Shown: in pieces, positions 13,651 through 27,485 of the stretch | Layout of the letters: each line of letters starts with the position of its first letter | How positions within the stretch are numbered: position 1 is the stretch's first letter | From: Sepiola atlantica | Lineage: Eukaryota; Mollusca; Cephalopoda; Sepiida; Sepiolidae | DNA length: 64,000 bases | Reading direction: 5' to 3' | Assembly: GCA_963556195.1 (NCBI GenBank) | Contig: CAUVYP010000583.1 | Location: 744,001-808,000, forward strand | Notes under the pieces: model-generated | The model's database searches: none | The model's input: only the letters and a program-made list of their open reading frames with translations | Told to the model about the DNA's origin: nothing | Made by a program: the position numbers and the translations under genes

Positions 13651-13985
13651 TTGTTAAATGTTAACAATCATTACCTTGAATTGTTGATTATATGTTTTGT
13701 TGTTAAATGTTAACAATCATTACCTTTAATTGTTGATTATATGTTTTGTTGTTAAATGTTAACAATCATCACCTTGAATTGTTGATTTATATGTTTTGTT
13801 GTTAAATGTTAACAATCATTACCTTGAATTGTTGATTATATGTTTTGTTGTTAAATGTTAACAATCATTACCTTGAATTGTTGATTATATGTTTTGTTGT
13901 TAAATGTAAACAATCATTACCTTGAATTGTTGATTTATATGTTTTGTTGTTAAATGTTAACAATCATCACCTTAAATTGTTCATT

Positions 13986-16900
13986 ATATGTTTTGTTGTT
14001 AAATGTTAACAATCATCACCTTGAATTGTTGATTATATGTTTTGTTGTTAAATGTTAACAATCATTACCTTGAATTGTTTATTTATATGTTTTGTTGTTA
14101 AATGTTAACAATCATCACCTTGAATTGTTGATTATATGTTTTGTTGTTAAATGTTAACAATCATTACCTTGAATTGTTGATTATATGTTTTGTTGTTAAA
14201 TTTTAACAATCATTACCTTTAATTGTTGATTATATGTTTTGTTGTTAAATGGTAACAATCATCACCTTGAATTGTTGATAATATGTTTTGTTGTTAAATG
14301 TTAACAATCATTACCTTGAATTGTTGATTATATGTTTTGTTGTTAAATGTTAACAATCATTACCTTGAATTGTTGATTATATGTTTTGTTGTTAAATGTT
14401 AACAATCATTACCTTGAATTGTTTATTTATATGTTTTGTTGTTAAATGTTAACAATCATTACCTTGAATTGTTGATTATACGTTTTGTTGTTAAATGTTA
14501 ACAATCATCACCTTGAATTGTTGATTTATATGTTTTGTTGTTAAATGTTAACAATCATCACCTTGAATTGTTGATTTATATGTTTTGTTGTTAAATGTTA
14601 ACAATCATCACCTTGAATTGTTGATTTATATGTTTTGTTGTTAAATGTTAACAATCATCACCTTGAATTGTTGATTATATGTTTTGTTGTTAAATGTTAA
14701 CAATCATTACCTTGAATTGTTGATTATATGTTTTGTTGTTCAATGTTAACAATCATTACCTTGAATTGTTGATTTATATGTTTTGTTGTTTAATGTTAAC
14801 AATCATCACCTTGAATTGTTGATTATATGTTTTGTTGTTAAATGTTAACAATCATCACCTTGAATTGTTGATTATATGTTTTGTTGTTAAATGTTAACAA
14901 TCATCACCTTGAATTGTTGATTATATGTTTTGTTGTTAAATGTTTACAATCATCACCTTGAATTGTTGATTATTTGTTTTGTTGTTAAATGTTAACAATC
15001 ATTACCTTAAATTGTTGATTATTTGTTTTGTTGTTAAATGTTAACAATCATTACCTTGAATTGTTGATTATATGTTTTGTTGTTAAATGTTAACAATCAT
15101 CACCTTTAATTGTTGATAATATGTTTTGTTGTTAAATGTTTACAATCATCACCTTGAATTGTTGATTATATGTTTTGTTGTTAAATGTTAACAATCATTA
15201 CCTTGAAATGTTTATTTATATGTTTTGTTGTTAAATGTTTACAATCATTACCTTGAATTGTCGATTATACGTTTTGTTGTTAAATGTTAACAATCATCAC
15301 CTTGAATTGTTGATTTATATGTTTTGTTGTTAAATGTTAACAATCATTACCTTGAATTGTTGATTTATATGTTTTGTTGTTAAATGTTAACAATCATCAC
15401 CTTGAATTGTTGATTTATATGTTTTGTTGTTAAATGTTAACAATCATCACCTTGAATTGTTGATTATATGTTTTGTTGTTAAATGTTAACAATCATCACC
15501 TTGAATTATTGATTATATGTTTTGTTGTTAAATGTAAACAATCATCACCTTGAATTGTTGATTATATGTTTTGTTGTTAAATGTTTACAATCATCACCTT
15601 GAATTGTTGATTATTTGTTTTGTTGTTAAATGTTAACAATCATTACCTTGAATTGTTGATTATATGTTTTGTTGTTAAATGTTAACAATCATTACCTTGA
15701 ATTGTTGATTATATGTTTTGTTGTTAAATGTTAACAATCATCACCTTGAATTGTTGATTATATGTTTTGTTGTTAAATGTTAACAATCATCACCTTGAAT
15801 TGTTGATTATATGTTTTGTTGTTAAATGTTAACAATCATCACCTTGAATTGTTGATTTATATGTTTTGTTGTTAAATGTTAACAATCATCACCTCAAATT
15901 GTTAATTATATGTTTTGTTGTAAAATGTTAACAATCATCACCTTGAATTGTTGATTATAATTTTTGTTGTTAAATGTTAACAATCATTACCTGAATTGTT
16001 GATTATATGTTTTGTTGTTAAATGTTAACAATCATTACCTTTAATTGTTGATTATATGTTTTGTTGTTAAATGTTAACAATCATCACCTTGAATTGTTGA
16101 TTTATATGTTTTGTTGTTAAATGTTAACAATCATTACCTTGAATTGTTGATTATATGTTTTGTTGTTAAATGTTAACAATCATTACCTTGAATTGTTGAT
16201 TATATGTTTTGTTGTTAAATGTCAACAATCATTACCTTGAATTGTTTATTTATATGTTTTGTTGTTAAATGTTAACAATCATCACCTTGAATTGTTGATT
16301 ATATGTTTTGTTGTTAAATGTTAACAATAATCACCTTGAATTGTTGATTATATGTTTTGTTGTTAAATGTTAACAATCATCACCTTGAATTGTTGATTAT
16401 ATGTTTTGTTGTTAAATGTAAACAATCATTACCTTGAATTGTTGATTTATATGTTTTGTTGTTAAATGTTAACAATCATCACCTTGAATTGTTGATTATA
16501 TGTTTTGTTGTTAAATGTTAACAATCATCACCTTGAATTGTTGATTATATGTTTTGTTGTTAAATGTTAACAATCATTACCTTTAATTGTTGATTTATAT
16601 GTTTTGTTGTTAAATGTTAACAATCATCACCTTGAATTGTTGATTATATGTTTTGTTGTTCAATGTTAACAATCATTACCTTGAATTGTTGATTATATGT
16701 TTTGTTGTTAAATGTTAACAATCATTACCTTAAATTGTTGAGTTATATGTTTTGTTGTTAAATGATAACAATCATCACCTTGAATTGTTGATTTCTTTGT
16801 TTTGTTGTTAAATGTTAACAATCATCACCTTGAATTGTTGATTATATGTTTTGTTGTTAAATGTTAACAATCATTACCTTGAATTGTTTATTTATATGTT

Positions 16901-19051
16901 TTGTTGTTAAATGTTAACAATCATCACCTTGAATTGTTGATTATATGTTTTGTTGTTAAATGTTAACAATCATTACCTTTAATTGTTGATTATATGTTTT
17001 GTTGTTAAATGTTAACAATCATCACCTTGAATTGTTGATTATATGTTTTGTTGTTAAATGTTAACAATCATTACTTTGAATTGTTGATTATATGTTTTGT
17101 TGTTAAATGTTAACAATCATTACCTTGAATTGTTGATTATATGTTTTGTTGTTAAATGTTAACAATCATTACCTTGAATTGTTGATTTATATGTTTTGTT
17201 GTTAAATATTAACAATCATTACCTTGAATTGTTGATTTTACTTTTGTTGTTAAATGTTAACAATCATCACCTTGAATTGTTGATTTATATGTTTTGTTGT
17301 TAAATGTTAACAATCATTACCTTGAATTGTTGATATATATGTTTTGTTGTTAAATGTTAACAATCATCACCTTAAATTGTTGATTGATATGTTTTGTTGT
17401 TAAATGTTAACAATCGTCACCTTGAATTGTTGATTATATGTTTTGTTGTTAAATGTTAACAATCATCACCTTGAATTGTTGATTATATGTTTTGTTGTTA
17501 AATGTTAACAATCATTACCTTGAATTGTTGATTATATGTTTTGTTGTTCAATGTTAACAATCATTACCTTGAATTGTTGATTTATATGTTTTGTTGTTTA
17601 ATGTTAACAATCATCACCTTGAATTGTTGATTATATGTTTTGTTGTTAAATGTTAACAATCATCACCTTGAATTGTTGATTATATGTTTTGTTGTTAAAT
17701 GTTAACAATCATCACCTTGAATTGTTGATTATATGTTTTGTTGTTAAATGTTTACAATCATCACCTTGAATTGTTGATTATTTGTTTTGTTGTTAAATGT
17801 TAACAATCATTACCTTGAATTGTTGATTATTTGTTTTGTTGTTAAATGTTAACAATCATTACCTTGAATTGTTGATTATATGTTTTGTTGTTAAATGTTA
17901 ACAATCATCACCTTGAATTGTTGATTATATGTTTTGTTGTTAAATGTTAACAATCATCACCTTGAATTGTTGATTATATGTTTTGTTGTTAAATGTTAAC
18001 AATCATTACCTTGAATTGTTGATTTATATGTTTTGTTGTTAAATGTTAACAATCATCACCTTGAATTGTTGATTATATGTTTTGTTGTTAAATGTTTACA
18101 ATCATCACCTTGAATTGTTGATGATATGATTTGTTGTTAAATGTTAACAATCATTACCTTGAATTGTTGATTATATGTTTTGTTGTTAAATGTTAACAAT
18201 CATCACCTTGAATTGTTGATTTCTTTGTTTTGTTGTTAAATGTTAACAATCATCACCTTGAATTGTTGATTATATATTTTGTTGTTAAATGTTAACAATC
18301 ATTACCTTGAATTGTTTATTTATATTTTTGTTGTTAAATGTTAACAATCATCACCTTGAATTGTTGAGTATATGTTTTGTTGTTAAATGTTAACAATCAT
18401 TACCTTGAATTGTTGATTATATGTTTTGTTGTTAAATTTTAACAATCATTACCTTTAATTGTTGATTATATGTTTTGTTGTTAAATGTTAACAATCATCA
18501 CCTTGAATTGTTGATTATATGTTTTGTTGTTAAATGTTAACAATCATTACCTTGAATTGTTGATTATATGTTTTGTTGTTAAATGTTAACAATCATTACT
18601 TTGAATTGTTGATTATATGTTTTGTTGTTAAATGTTAACAATCATTACCTTGAATTGTTTATTTATATGTTTTCTTGTTAAATGTGAACAATCATTACCT
18701 TGAATTGTTGATTATACGTTTTGTTGTTAAATGTTAACAATCATCACCTTGAATTTTTGATTTATATGTTTTGTTGTTAAATGTTAACAATCATTACCTT
18801 GAATTGTTGATTTATATGTTTTGTTGTTAAATGTTAACAATCATCACCTTGAATTGTTGATTTATATGTTTTGTTGTTAAATGTTAACAATCATCACCTT
18901 GAATTGTTGATTATATGTTTTGTTGTTAAATGTTAACAATCATCACCTTGAATTGTTGATTTCTTTGTTTTGTTGTTAAATGTTAACAATCATCACCTTG
19001 AATTGTTGATTATATGTTTTGTTGTTAAATGTTAACAATCATTACCTTGAA
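13986..19051 (+). repeat. Block I, copy 2
   Basis: This is the second copy of positions 1-5,066 at offset +13,985. Its right part (17,550 to 19,051) is also the beginning of the 9,903-bp duplication. That portion therefore exists three times in the window: about 3,565-5,066, 17,550-19,051 and 27,453-28,954. The marker GAATTTTTGATT at 4766, 18751 and 28654 shows this. The true left end may lie further left, since the window start truncates the comparison. Confidence 0.9.
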
Positions 19052-22000
19052 TTGTTTATTTATATGTTTTGTTGTTAAATGTTAACAATCATCACCTTGA
19101 ATTGTTGATTATATGTTTTGTTGTTAAATGTTAACAATCATTACCTTGAATTGTTGATTATATGTTTTGTTGTTAAATTTTAACAATCATTACCTTTAAT
19201 TGTTGATTATAGGTTTTGTTGTTAAATGTTAACAATCATCACCTTGAATTGTTGATTATATGTTTTGTTGTTAAATGTTAACAATCATTACTTTGAATTG
19301 TTGATTATATGTTTTGTTGTTAAATGTTAACAATCATTACCTTGAATTGTTGATTATATGTTTTGTTGTTAAATGTTAACAATCATTACCTTGAATTGTT
19401 TATTTATATGTTTTGTTGTAAAATGTTAACAATCATTACCTTGAATTGTTGATTTTACTTTTGTTGTTTAATGTTAACAATCATCACCTTGAATTGTTGA
19501 TTTATATGTTTTGTTGTTAAATGTTAACAATCATTACCTTGAATTGTTGATTGATATGTTTTGTTGTTAAATGTTAACAATCGTCACCTTGAATTGTTGA
19601 TTATATGTTTTGTTGTTAAATGTTAACAATCATCACCTTGAATTGTTGATTATATGTTTTGTTGTTAAATGTTAACAATCATTACCTTGAATTGTTGATT
19701 ATATGTTTTGTTGTTAAATGTTAACAATCATCACCTTGAATTGTTGATTATATGTTTTGTTGTTAAATGTTAACAATCATCACCTTGAATTGTTGATTAT
19801 ATGTTTTGTTGTTAAATGTTTACAATCATCACCTTGAATTGTTGATTATTTGTTTTGTTGTTAAATGTTAACAATCATTACCTTGAATTGTTGATGATAT
19901 GATTTGTTGTTAAATGTTAACAATCATTACCTTGAATTGTTGATTATATGTTTTGTTGTTAAATGTTAACAATCATCACCTTGAATTGTTGATTTCTTTG
20001 TTTTGTTGTTAAATGTTAACAATCATCACCTTGAATTGTTGATTATATATTTTGTTGTTAAATGTTAACAATCATTACCTTGAATTGTTTATTTATATTT
20101 TTGTTGTTAAATGTTAACAATCATCACCTTGAATTGTTGAGTATATGTTTTGTTGTTAAATGTTAACAATCATTACCTTGAATTGTTGATTATATGTTTT
20201 GTTGTTAAATTTTAACAATCCTTACCTTTAATTGTTGATTATATGTTTTGTTGTTAAATGTTAACAATCATCACCTTGAATTGTTTATTATATGTTTTGT
20301 TGTTAAATGTTAACAATCATTACCTTGAATTGTTGATTATATGTTTTGTTGTTAAATGTTAACAATCATTACTTTGAATTGTTGATTATATGTTTTGTTG
20401 TTAAATGTTAACAATCATTACCTTGAATTGTTTATTTATATGTTTTCTTGTTAAATGTTAACAATCATTACCTTGAATTGTTGATTATACGTTTTGGTGT
20501 TAAATGTTAACAATCATCACCTTGAATTGTTGATTTATATGTTTTGTTGTTAAATGTTAACAATCATTACCTTGAATTGTTGATTTATATGTTTTGTTGT
20601 TAAATGTTAACAATCATCACCTTGAATTGTTGATTTATATGTTTTGTTGTTAAATGTTAACAATCATCACCTTGAATTGTTGATTATATGTTTTTTTGTT
20701 AAATGTTAACAATCATTACCTTGAATTGTTGATTATATGTTTTGTTGTTCAATGTTAACAATCATTACCTTGAATTGTTGATTTATATGTTTTGTTGTTT
20801 AATGTTAACAATCATCACCTTGAATTGTTGATTATATGTTTTGTTGTTAAATGTTAACAATCATCACCTTGAATTGTTGATTATATGTTTTGTTGTTAAA
20901 TGTTAACAATCATCACCTTGAATTGTTGATTATATGTTTTGTTGTTAAATGTGTACAATCATCACCTTGAATTGTTGATTATTTGTTTTGTTGTTAAATG
21001 TTAACAATCATTACCTTGAATTGTTGATTATTTGTTTTGTTGTTAAATGTTAACAATCATTACCTTGAATTGTTGATTATATGTTTTGTTGTTAAATGTT
21101 AACAATCATCACCTTTAATGGTTTATTATATGTTTTGTTGTTAAATGTTTACAATCATCACCTTGAATTGTTGATTATATGTTTTGTTGTTAAATGTTAA
21201 CAATCATTACCTTGAATTGTTGATTTATATGTTTTGTTGTTAAATGTTAACAATCATCACCTTGAATTGTTGATTATATGTTTTGTTGTTAAATGTTTAC
21301 AATCATCACCTTGAATTGTTGATGATATGATTTGTTGTTAAATGTTAACAATCATTACCTTGAATTGTTGATTATATGTTTTGTTGTTAAATGTTAACAA
21401 TCATTACCTTGAATTGTTGATTATATGTTTTGTTGTTAAATTTTAACAATCATTACCTTTAATTGTTGATTATATGTTTTGTTGTTAAATGTTAACAATC
21501 ATCACCTTGAATTGTTGATTATATGTTTTGTTGTTAAATGTTAACAATCATTACCTTGAATTGTTGATTATATGTTTTGTTGTTAAATGTTAACAATCAT
21601 TACCTTGAATTGTTGATTATACGTTTTGTTTTTAAATGTTAACAATCATCACCTTGAATTGTTGATTTATATGTTTTGTTGTTAAATGTTAACAATCATC
21701 ACCTTGAATTGTTGATTTATATGTTTTGTTGTTAAATGTTAACAATCATCACCTTGAATTGTTGATTTATATGTTTTGTTGTTAAATGTTAACAATCATC
21801 ACCTTGAATTGTTGATTATATGTTTTGTTGTTAAATGTTAACAATCATTACCTTGAATTGTTGATTATATGTTTTGTTGTTCAATGTTAACAATCATTAC
21901 CTTGAATTGTTGATTTATATGTTTTGTTGTTTAATGTTAACAATCATCACCTTGAATTGTTGATTATATGTTTTGTTGTTAAATGTTAACAATCATCACC

Positions 22001-25000
22001 TTGAATTGTTGATTATATGTTTTGTTGTTAAATGTTAACAATCATCACCTTGAATTGTTGATTATATGTTTTGTTGTTAAATGTTTACAATCATCACCTT
22101 GAATTGTTGATTATTTGTTTTGTTGTTAAATGTTAACAATCATTACCTTGAATTGTTGATTATTTGTTTTGTTGTTAAATGTTAACAATCATTACCTTGA
22201 ATTGTTGATTATATGTTTTGTTGTTAAATGTTAACAATCATCACCTTTAATTGTTGATTATATGTTTTGTTGTTAAATGTTTACAATCATCACCTTTAAT
22301 TGTTGATTATATGTTTTGTTGTTAAATGTTAACAATCATTACCTTGAAATGTTTATTTATATGTTTTGTTGTTAAATGTTTACAATCATTACCTTGAATT
22401 GTCGATTATACGTTTTGTTGTTAAATGTTAACAATCATCACCTTGAATTGTTGATTTATATGTTTTGTTGTTAAATGTTAACAATCATTACCTTGAATTG
22501 TTGATTTATATGTTTTGTTGTTAAATGTTAACAATCATCACCTTGAATTGTTGATTTATATGTTTTGTTGTTAAATGTTAACAATCATCACCTTGAATTG
22601 TTGATTATATGTTTTGTTGTTAAATGTTAACAATCATCACCTTGAATTATTGATTATATGTTTTGTTGTTAAATGTTAACAATCATTACCTTGAATTGTT
22701 GATTTATATGTTTTGTTGTTAAATGTTAACAATCATCACCTTAAATTGTTGATTGATATGTTTTGTTGTTAAATGTTAACAATCGTCACCTTGAATTGTT
22801 GATTATATGTTTTGTTGTTAAATGTTAACAATCATCACCTTGAATTGTTGATTATATGTTTTGTTGTTAAATGTTAACAATCATTACCTTGAATTGTTGA
22901 TTATATGTTTTGTTGTTCAATGTTAACAATCATTACCTTGAATTGTTGATTTATATGTTTTTTTGTTTAATGTTAACAATCATCACCTTGAATTGTTGAT
23001 TATATGTTTTGTTGTTAAATGTTAACAATCATCACCTTGAATTGTTGATTATATGTTTTGTTGTTAAATGTTAACAATCATCACCTTGAATTGTTGATTA
23101 TATGTTTTGTTGTTAAATGTTTACAATCATTACTTTGAATTGTTGATTGATATGTTTTGTTGTTAAATGTTAACAATCGTCACCTTGAATTGTTGATTAT
23201 ATGTTTTGTTGTTAAATGTTAACAATCATTACCTTGAATTGTTTATTTATATGTTTTGTTGTTAAATGTTAACAATCATTACCTTGAATTGTTGATTATA
23301 TGTTTTGTTGTTAAATGTTAACAATCATTACCTTGAATTGTTGATTATATGTTTTGTTGTTAAATGTCAACAATCATTACCTTGAATTGTTTATTTATAT
23401 GTTTTGTTGTTAAATGTTAACAATCATCACCTTGAATTGTTGATTATATGTTTTGTTGTTAAATGTTAACAATCATTACCTTGAATTGTTGATTATATGT
23501 TTTGTTGTTAAATGTTAACAATCATTACCTTTAATTGTTGATTATATGTTTTGTTGTTAAATGTTAACAATCATCACCTTGAATTGTTGATTATATGTTT
23601 TGTTGTTAAATGTTAACAATCATTACCTTGAATTGTTGATTATATGTTTTGTTGTTAAATGTTAACAATCATTACCTTGAATTGTTGATTATATGTTTTG
23701 TTGTTAAATGTCAACAATCATTACCTTGAATTGTTTATTTATATGTTTTGTTGTTAAATGTTAACAATAATCACCTTGAATTGTTGATTATATGTTTTGT
23801 TGTTAAATGTTAACAATCATCACCTTGAATTGTTGATTATATGTTTTGTTGTTAAATGTAAACAATCATTACCTTGAATTGTTGATTTATATGTTTTGTT
23901 GTTAAATGTTAACAATCATCACCTTGAATTGTTGATTATATGTTTTGTTGTTAAATGTTAACAATCATCACCTTGAATTGTTGATTATATGTTTTGTTGT
24001 TAAATGTTAACAATCATTACCTTTAATTGTTGATTTATATGTTTTGTTGTTAAATGTTAACAATCATCACCTTGAATTGTTGATTATATGTTTTGTTGTT
24101 CAATGTTAACAATCATTACCTTGAATTGTTGATTATATGTTTTGTTGTTAAATGTTAACAATCATTACCTTAAATTGTTGATTTATATGTTTTGTTGTTA
24201 AATGTTAACAATCATCACCTTGAATTGTTGATTTCTTTGTTTTGTTGTTAAATGTTAACAATCATCACCTTGAATTGTTGATTATATGTTTTGTTGTTAA
24301 ATGTTAACAATCATTACCTTGAATTGTTTATTTATATGTTTTGTTGTTAAATGTTAACAATCATCACCTTGAATTGTTGATTATATGTTTTGTTGTTAAA
24401 TGTTAACAATCATTACCTTTAATTGTTGATTATATGTTTTGTTGTTAAATGTTAACAATCATCACCTTGAATTGTTGATTATATGTTTTGTTGTTAAATG
24501 TTAACAATCATTACTTTGAATTGTTGATTATATGTTTTGTTGTTAAATGTTAACAATCATTACCTTGAATTGTTGATTATATGTTTTGTTGTTAAATGTT
24601 AACAATCATTACCTTGAATTGTTGATTTATATGTTTTGTTGTTAAATATTAACAATCATTACCTTGAATTGTTGATTTTACTTTTGTTGTTAAATGTTAA
24701 CAATCATCACCTTAAATTGTTGATTTATATGTTTTGTTGTTAAATGTTAACAATCGTCACCTTGAATTGTTGATTATATGTTTTGTTGTTAAATGTTAAC
24801 AATCATCACCTTGAATTGTTGATTATATGTTTTGTTGTTAAATGTTAACAATCATTACCTTGAATTGTTGATTATATGTTTTGTTGTTCAATGTTAACAA
24901 TCATTACCTTGAATTGTTGATTTATATGTTTTGTTGTTTAATGTTAACAATCATCACCTTGAATTGTTGATTATATGTTTTGTTGTTAAATGTTAACAAT

Positions 25001-27452
25001 CATCACCTTGAATTGTTGATTATATGTTTTGTTGTTAAATGTTAACAATCATCACCTTGAATTGTTGATTATATGTTTTGTTGTTAAATGTGTACAATCA
25101 TCACCTTGAATTGTTGATTATTTGTTTTGTTGTTAAATGTTAACAATCATTACCTTGAATTGTTGATTATTTGTTTTGTTGTTAAATGTTAACAATCATT
25201 ACCTTGAATTGTTGATTATATGTTTTGTTGTTAAATGTTAACAATCATCACCTTTAATGGTTTATTATATGTTTTGTTGTTAAATGTTTACAATCATCAC
25301 CTTGAATTGTTGATTATATGTTTTGTTGTTAAATGTTAACAATCATTACCTTGAATTGTTGATTTATATGTTTTGTTGTTAAATGTTAACAATCATCACC
25401 TTGAATTGTTGATTATATGTTTTGTTGTTAAATGTTTACAATCATCACCTTGAATTGTTGATGATATGATTTGTTGTTAAATGTTAACAATCATTACCTT
25501 GAATTGTTGATTATATGTTTTGTTGTTAAATGTTAACAATCATTACCTTGAATTGTTGATTATATGTTTTGTTGTTAAATTTTAACAATCATTACCTTTA
25601 ATTGTTGATTATATGTTTTGTTGTTAAATGTTAACAATCATCACCTTGAATTGTTGATTATATGTTTTGTTGTTAAATGTTAACAATCATTACCTTGAAT
25701 TGTTGATTATATGTTTTGTTGTTAAATGTTAACAATCATTACCTTGAATTGTTGATTATACGTTTTGTTTTTAAATGTTAACAATCATCACCTTGAATTG
25801 TTGATTTATATGCTTTGTTGTTAAATGTTAACAATCATCACCTTGAATTGTTGATTTATATGTTTTGTTGTTAAATGTTAACAATCATCACCTTGAATTG
25901 TTGATTTATATGTTTTGTTGTTAAATGTTAACAATCATCACCTTGAATTGTTGATTATATGTTTTGTTGTTAAATGTTAACAATCATTACCTTGAATTGT
26001 TGATTATATGTTTTGTTGTTCAATGTTAACAATCATTACCTTGAATTGTTGATTTATATGTTTTGTTGTTTAATGTTAACAATCATCACCTTGAATTGTT
26101 GATTATATGTTTTGTTGTTAAATGTTAACAATCATCACCTTGAATTGTTGATTATATGTTTTGTTGTTAAATGTTAACAATCATCACCTTGAATTGTTGA
26201 TTATATGTTTTGTTGTTAAATGTTTACAATCATCACCTTGAATTGTTGATTATTTGTTTTGTTGTTAAATGTTAACAATCATTACCTTGAATTGTTGATT
26301 ATTTGTTTTGTTGTTAAATGTTAACAATCATTACCTTGAATTGTTGATTATATGTTTTGTTGTTAAATGTTAACAATCATCACCTTTAATTGTTGATTAT
26401 ATGTTTTGTTGTTAAATGTTTACAATCATCACCTTGAATTGTTGATTATATGTTTTTTTGTTAAATGTTAACAATCATTACCTTGAAATGTTTATTTATA
26501 TGTTTTGTTGTTAAATGTTTACAATCATTACCTTGAATTGTCGATTATACGTTTTGTTGTTAAATGTTAACAATCATCACCTTGAATTGTTGATTTATAT
26601 GTTTTGTTGTTAAATGTTAACAATCATTACCTTGAATTGTTGATTTATATGTTTTGTTGTTAAATGTTAATAATCATCACCTTGAATTGTTGATTTATAT
26701 GTTTTGTTGTTAAATGTTAACAATCATCACCTTGAATTGTTGATTATATGTTTTGTTGTTAAATGTTAACAATCATCACCTTGAATTATTGATTATATGT
26801 TTTGTTGTTAAATGTTAACAATCATTACCTTGAATTGTTGATTTATATGTTTTGTTGTTAAATGTTAACAATCATCACCTTAAATTGTTGATTGATATGT
26901 TTTGTTGTTAAATGTTAACAATCGTCACCTTGAATTGTTGATTATATGTTTTGTTGTTAAATGTTAACAATCATCACCTTGAATTGTTGATTATATGTTT
27001 TGTTGTTAAATGTTAACAATCATTACCTTGAATTGTTGATTATATGTTTTGTTGTTCAATGTTAACAATCATTACCTTGAATTGTTGATTTATATGTTTT
27101 TTTGTTTAATGTTAACAATCATCACCTTGAATTGTTGATTATATGTTTTGTTGTTAAATGTTAACAATCATCACCTTGAATTGTTGATTATATGTTTTGT
27201 TGTTAAATGTTAACAATCATCACCTTGAATTGTTGATTATATGTTTTGTTGTTAAATGTTTACAATCATTACTTTGAATTGTTGATTGATATGTTTTGTT
27301 GTTAAATGTTAACAATCGTCACCTTGAATTGTTGATTATATGTTTTGTTGTTAAATGTTAACAATCATTACCTTGAATTGTTTATTTATATGTTTTGTTG
27401 TTAAATGTTAACAATCATTACCTTGAATTGTTGATTATATGTTTTGTTGTTA
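17550..27452 (+). repeat. 9,903-bp tandem duplication, copy 1
   Basis: Sequence from 17,550 recurs 9,903 bp downstream up to position 27,485 or so. Many rare variants pair at this exact offset: TATAGGTTTTG near 19210/29113, CTTACCTTTAATT at 20221/30124, TTTTGGTGTT at 20492/30395, GTGTAC at 20951/30854 and ACGTTTTGTTTTTAA at 21621/31524. Others are TGCTTTG at 25811/35714 and TAATAATC at 26668/36571. No difference was seen at any marker compared. Homology breaks on the left at 17,549 (GTTCAATG versus GTTAAATG at 27,452). Confidence 0.93.
20640..24778 (+). repeat. Nested 4,139-bp duplication, unit A
   Basis: Inside the 9.9-kb unit, sequence from about 20,640 to 23,346 recurs at +4,139 (24,779-27,485). 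Paired markers are GTGTAC 20951/25090, ACGTTTTGTTTTTAA 21621/25760, the TATGTTTTTTTG run 22953/27092 and TTACAATCATTACTTTG 23121/27260. Unit A has CACCTTTAATT near 22,294, where unit B has CACCTTGAATT. It lacks three B substitutions and has its own TATGTTTTTTTG near 20,695. The duplicated period is therefore older and slightly diverged. Confidence 0.87.
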
Positions 27453-27485
27453 AATGTTAACAATCATTACCTTGAATTGTTGATT
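24779..27485 (+). repeat. Nested 4,139-bp duplication, unit B (cut by junction)
   Basis: This is the second copy of unit A, interrupted at 27,452-27,485 where the 9,903-bp duplication junction falls. Its private changes are ATATGCTTTG at about 25,810, a TATGTTTTTTTG run at about 26,452, and TAATAATC at 26,668. All three recur at +9,903 in the second large copy. Confidence 0.87.
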
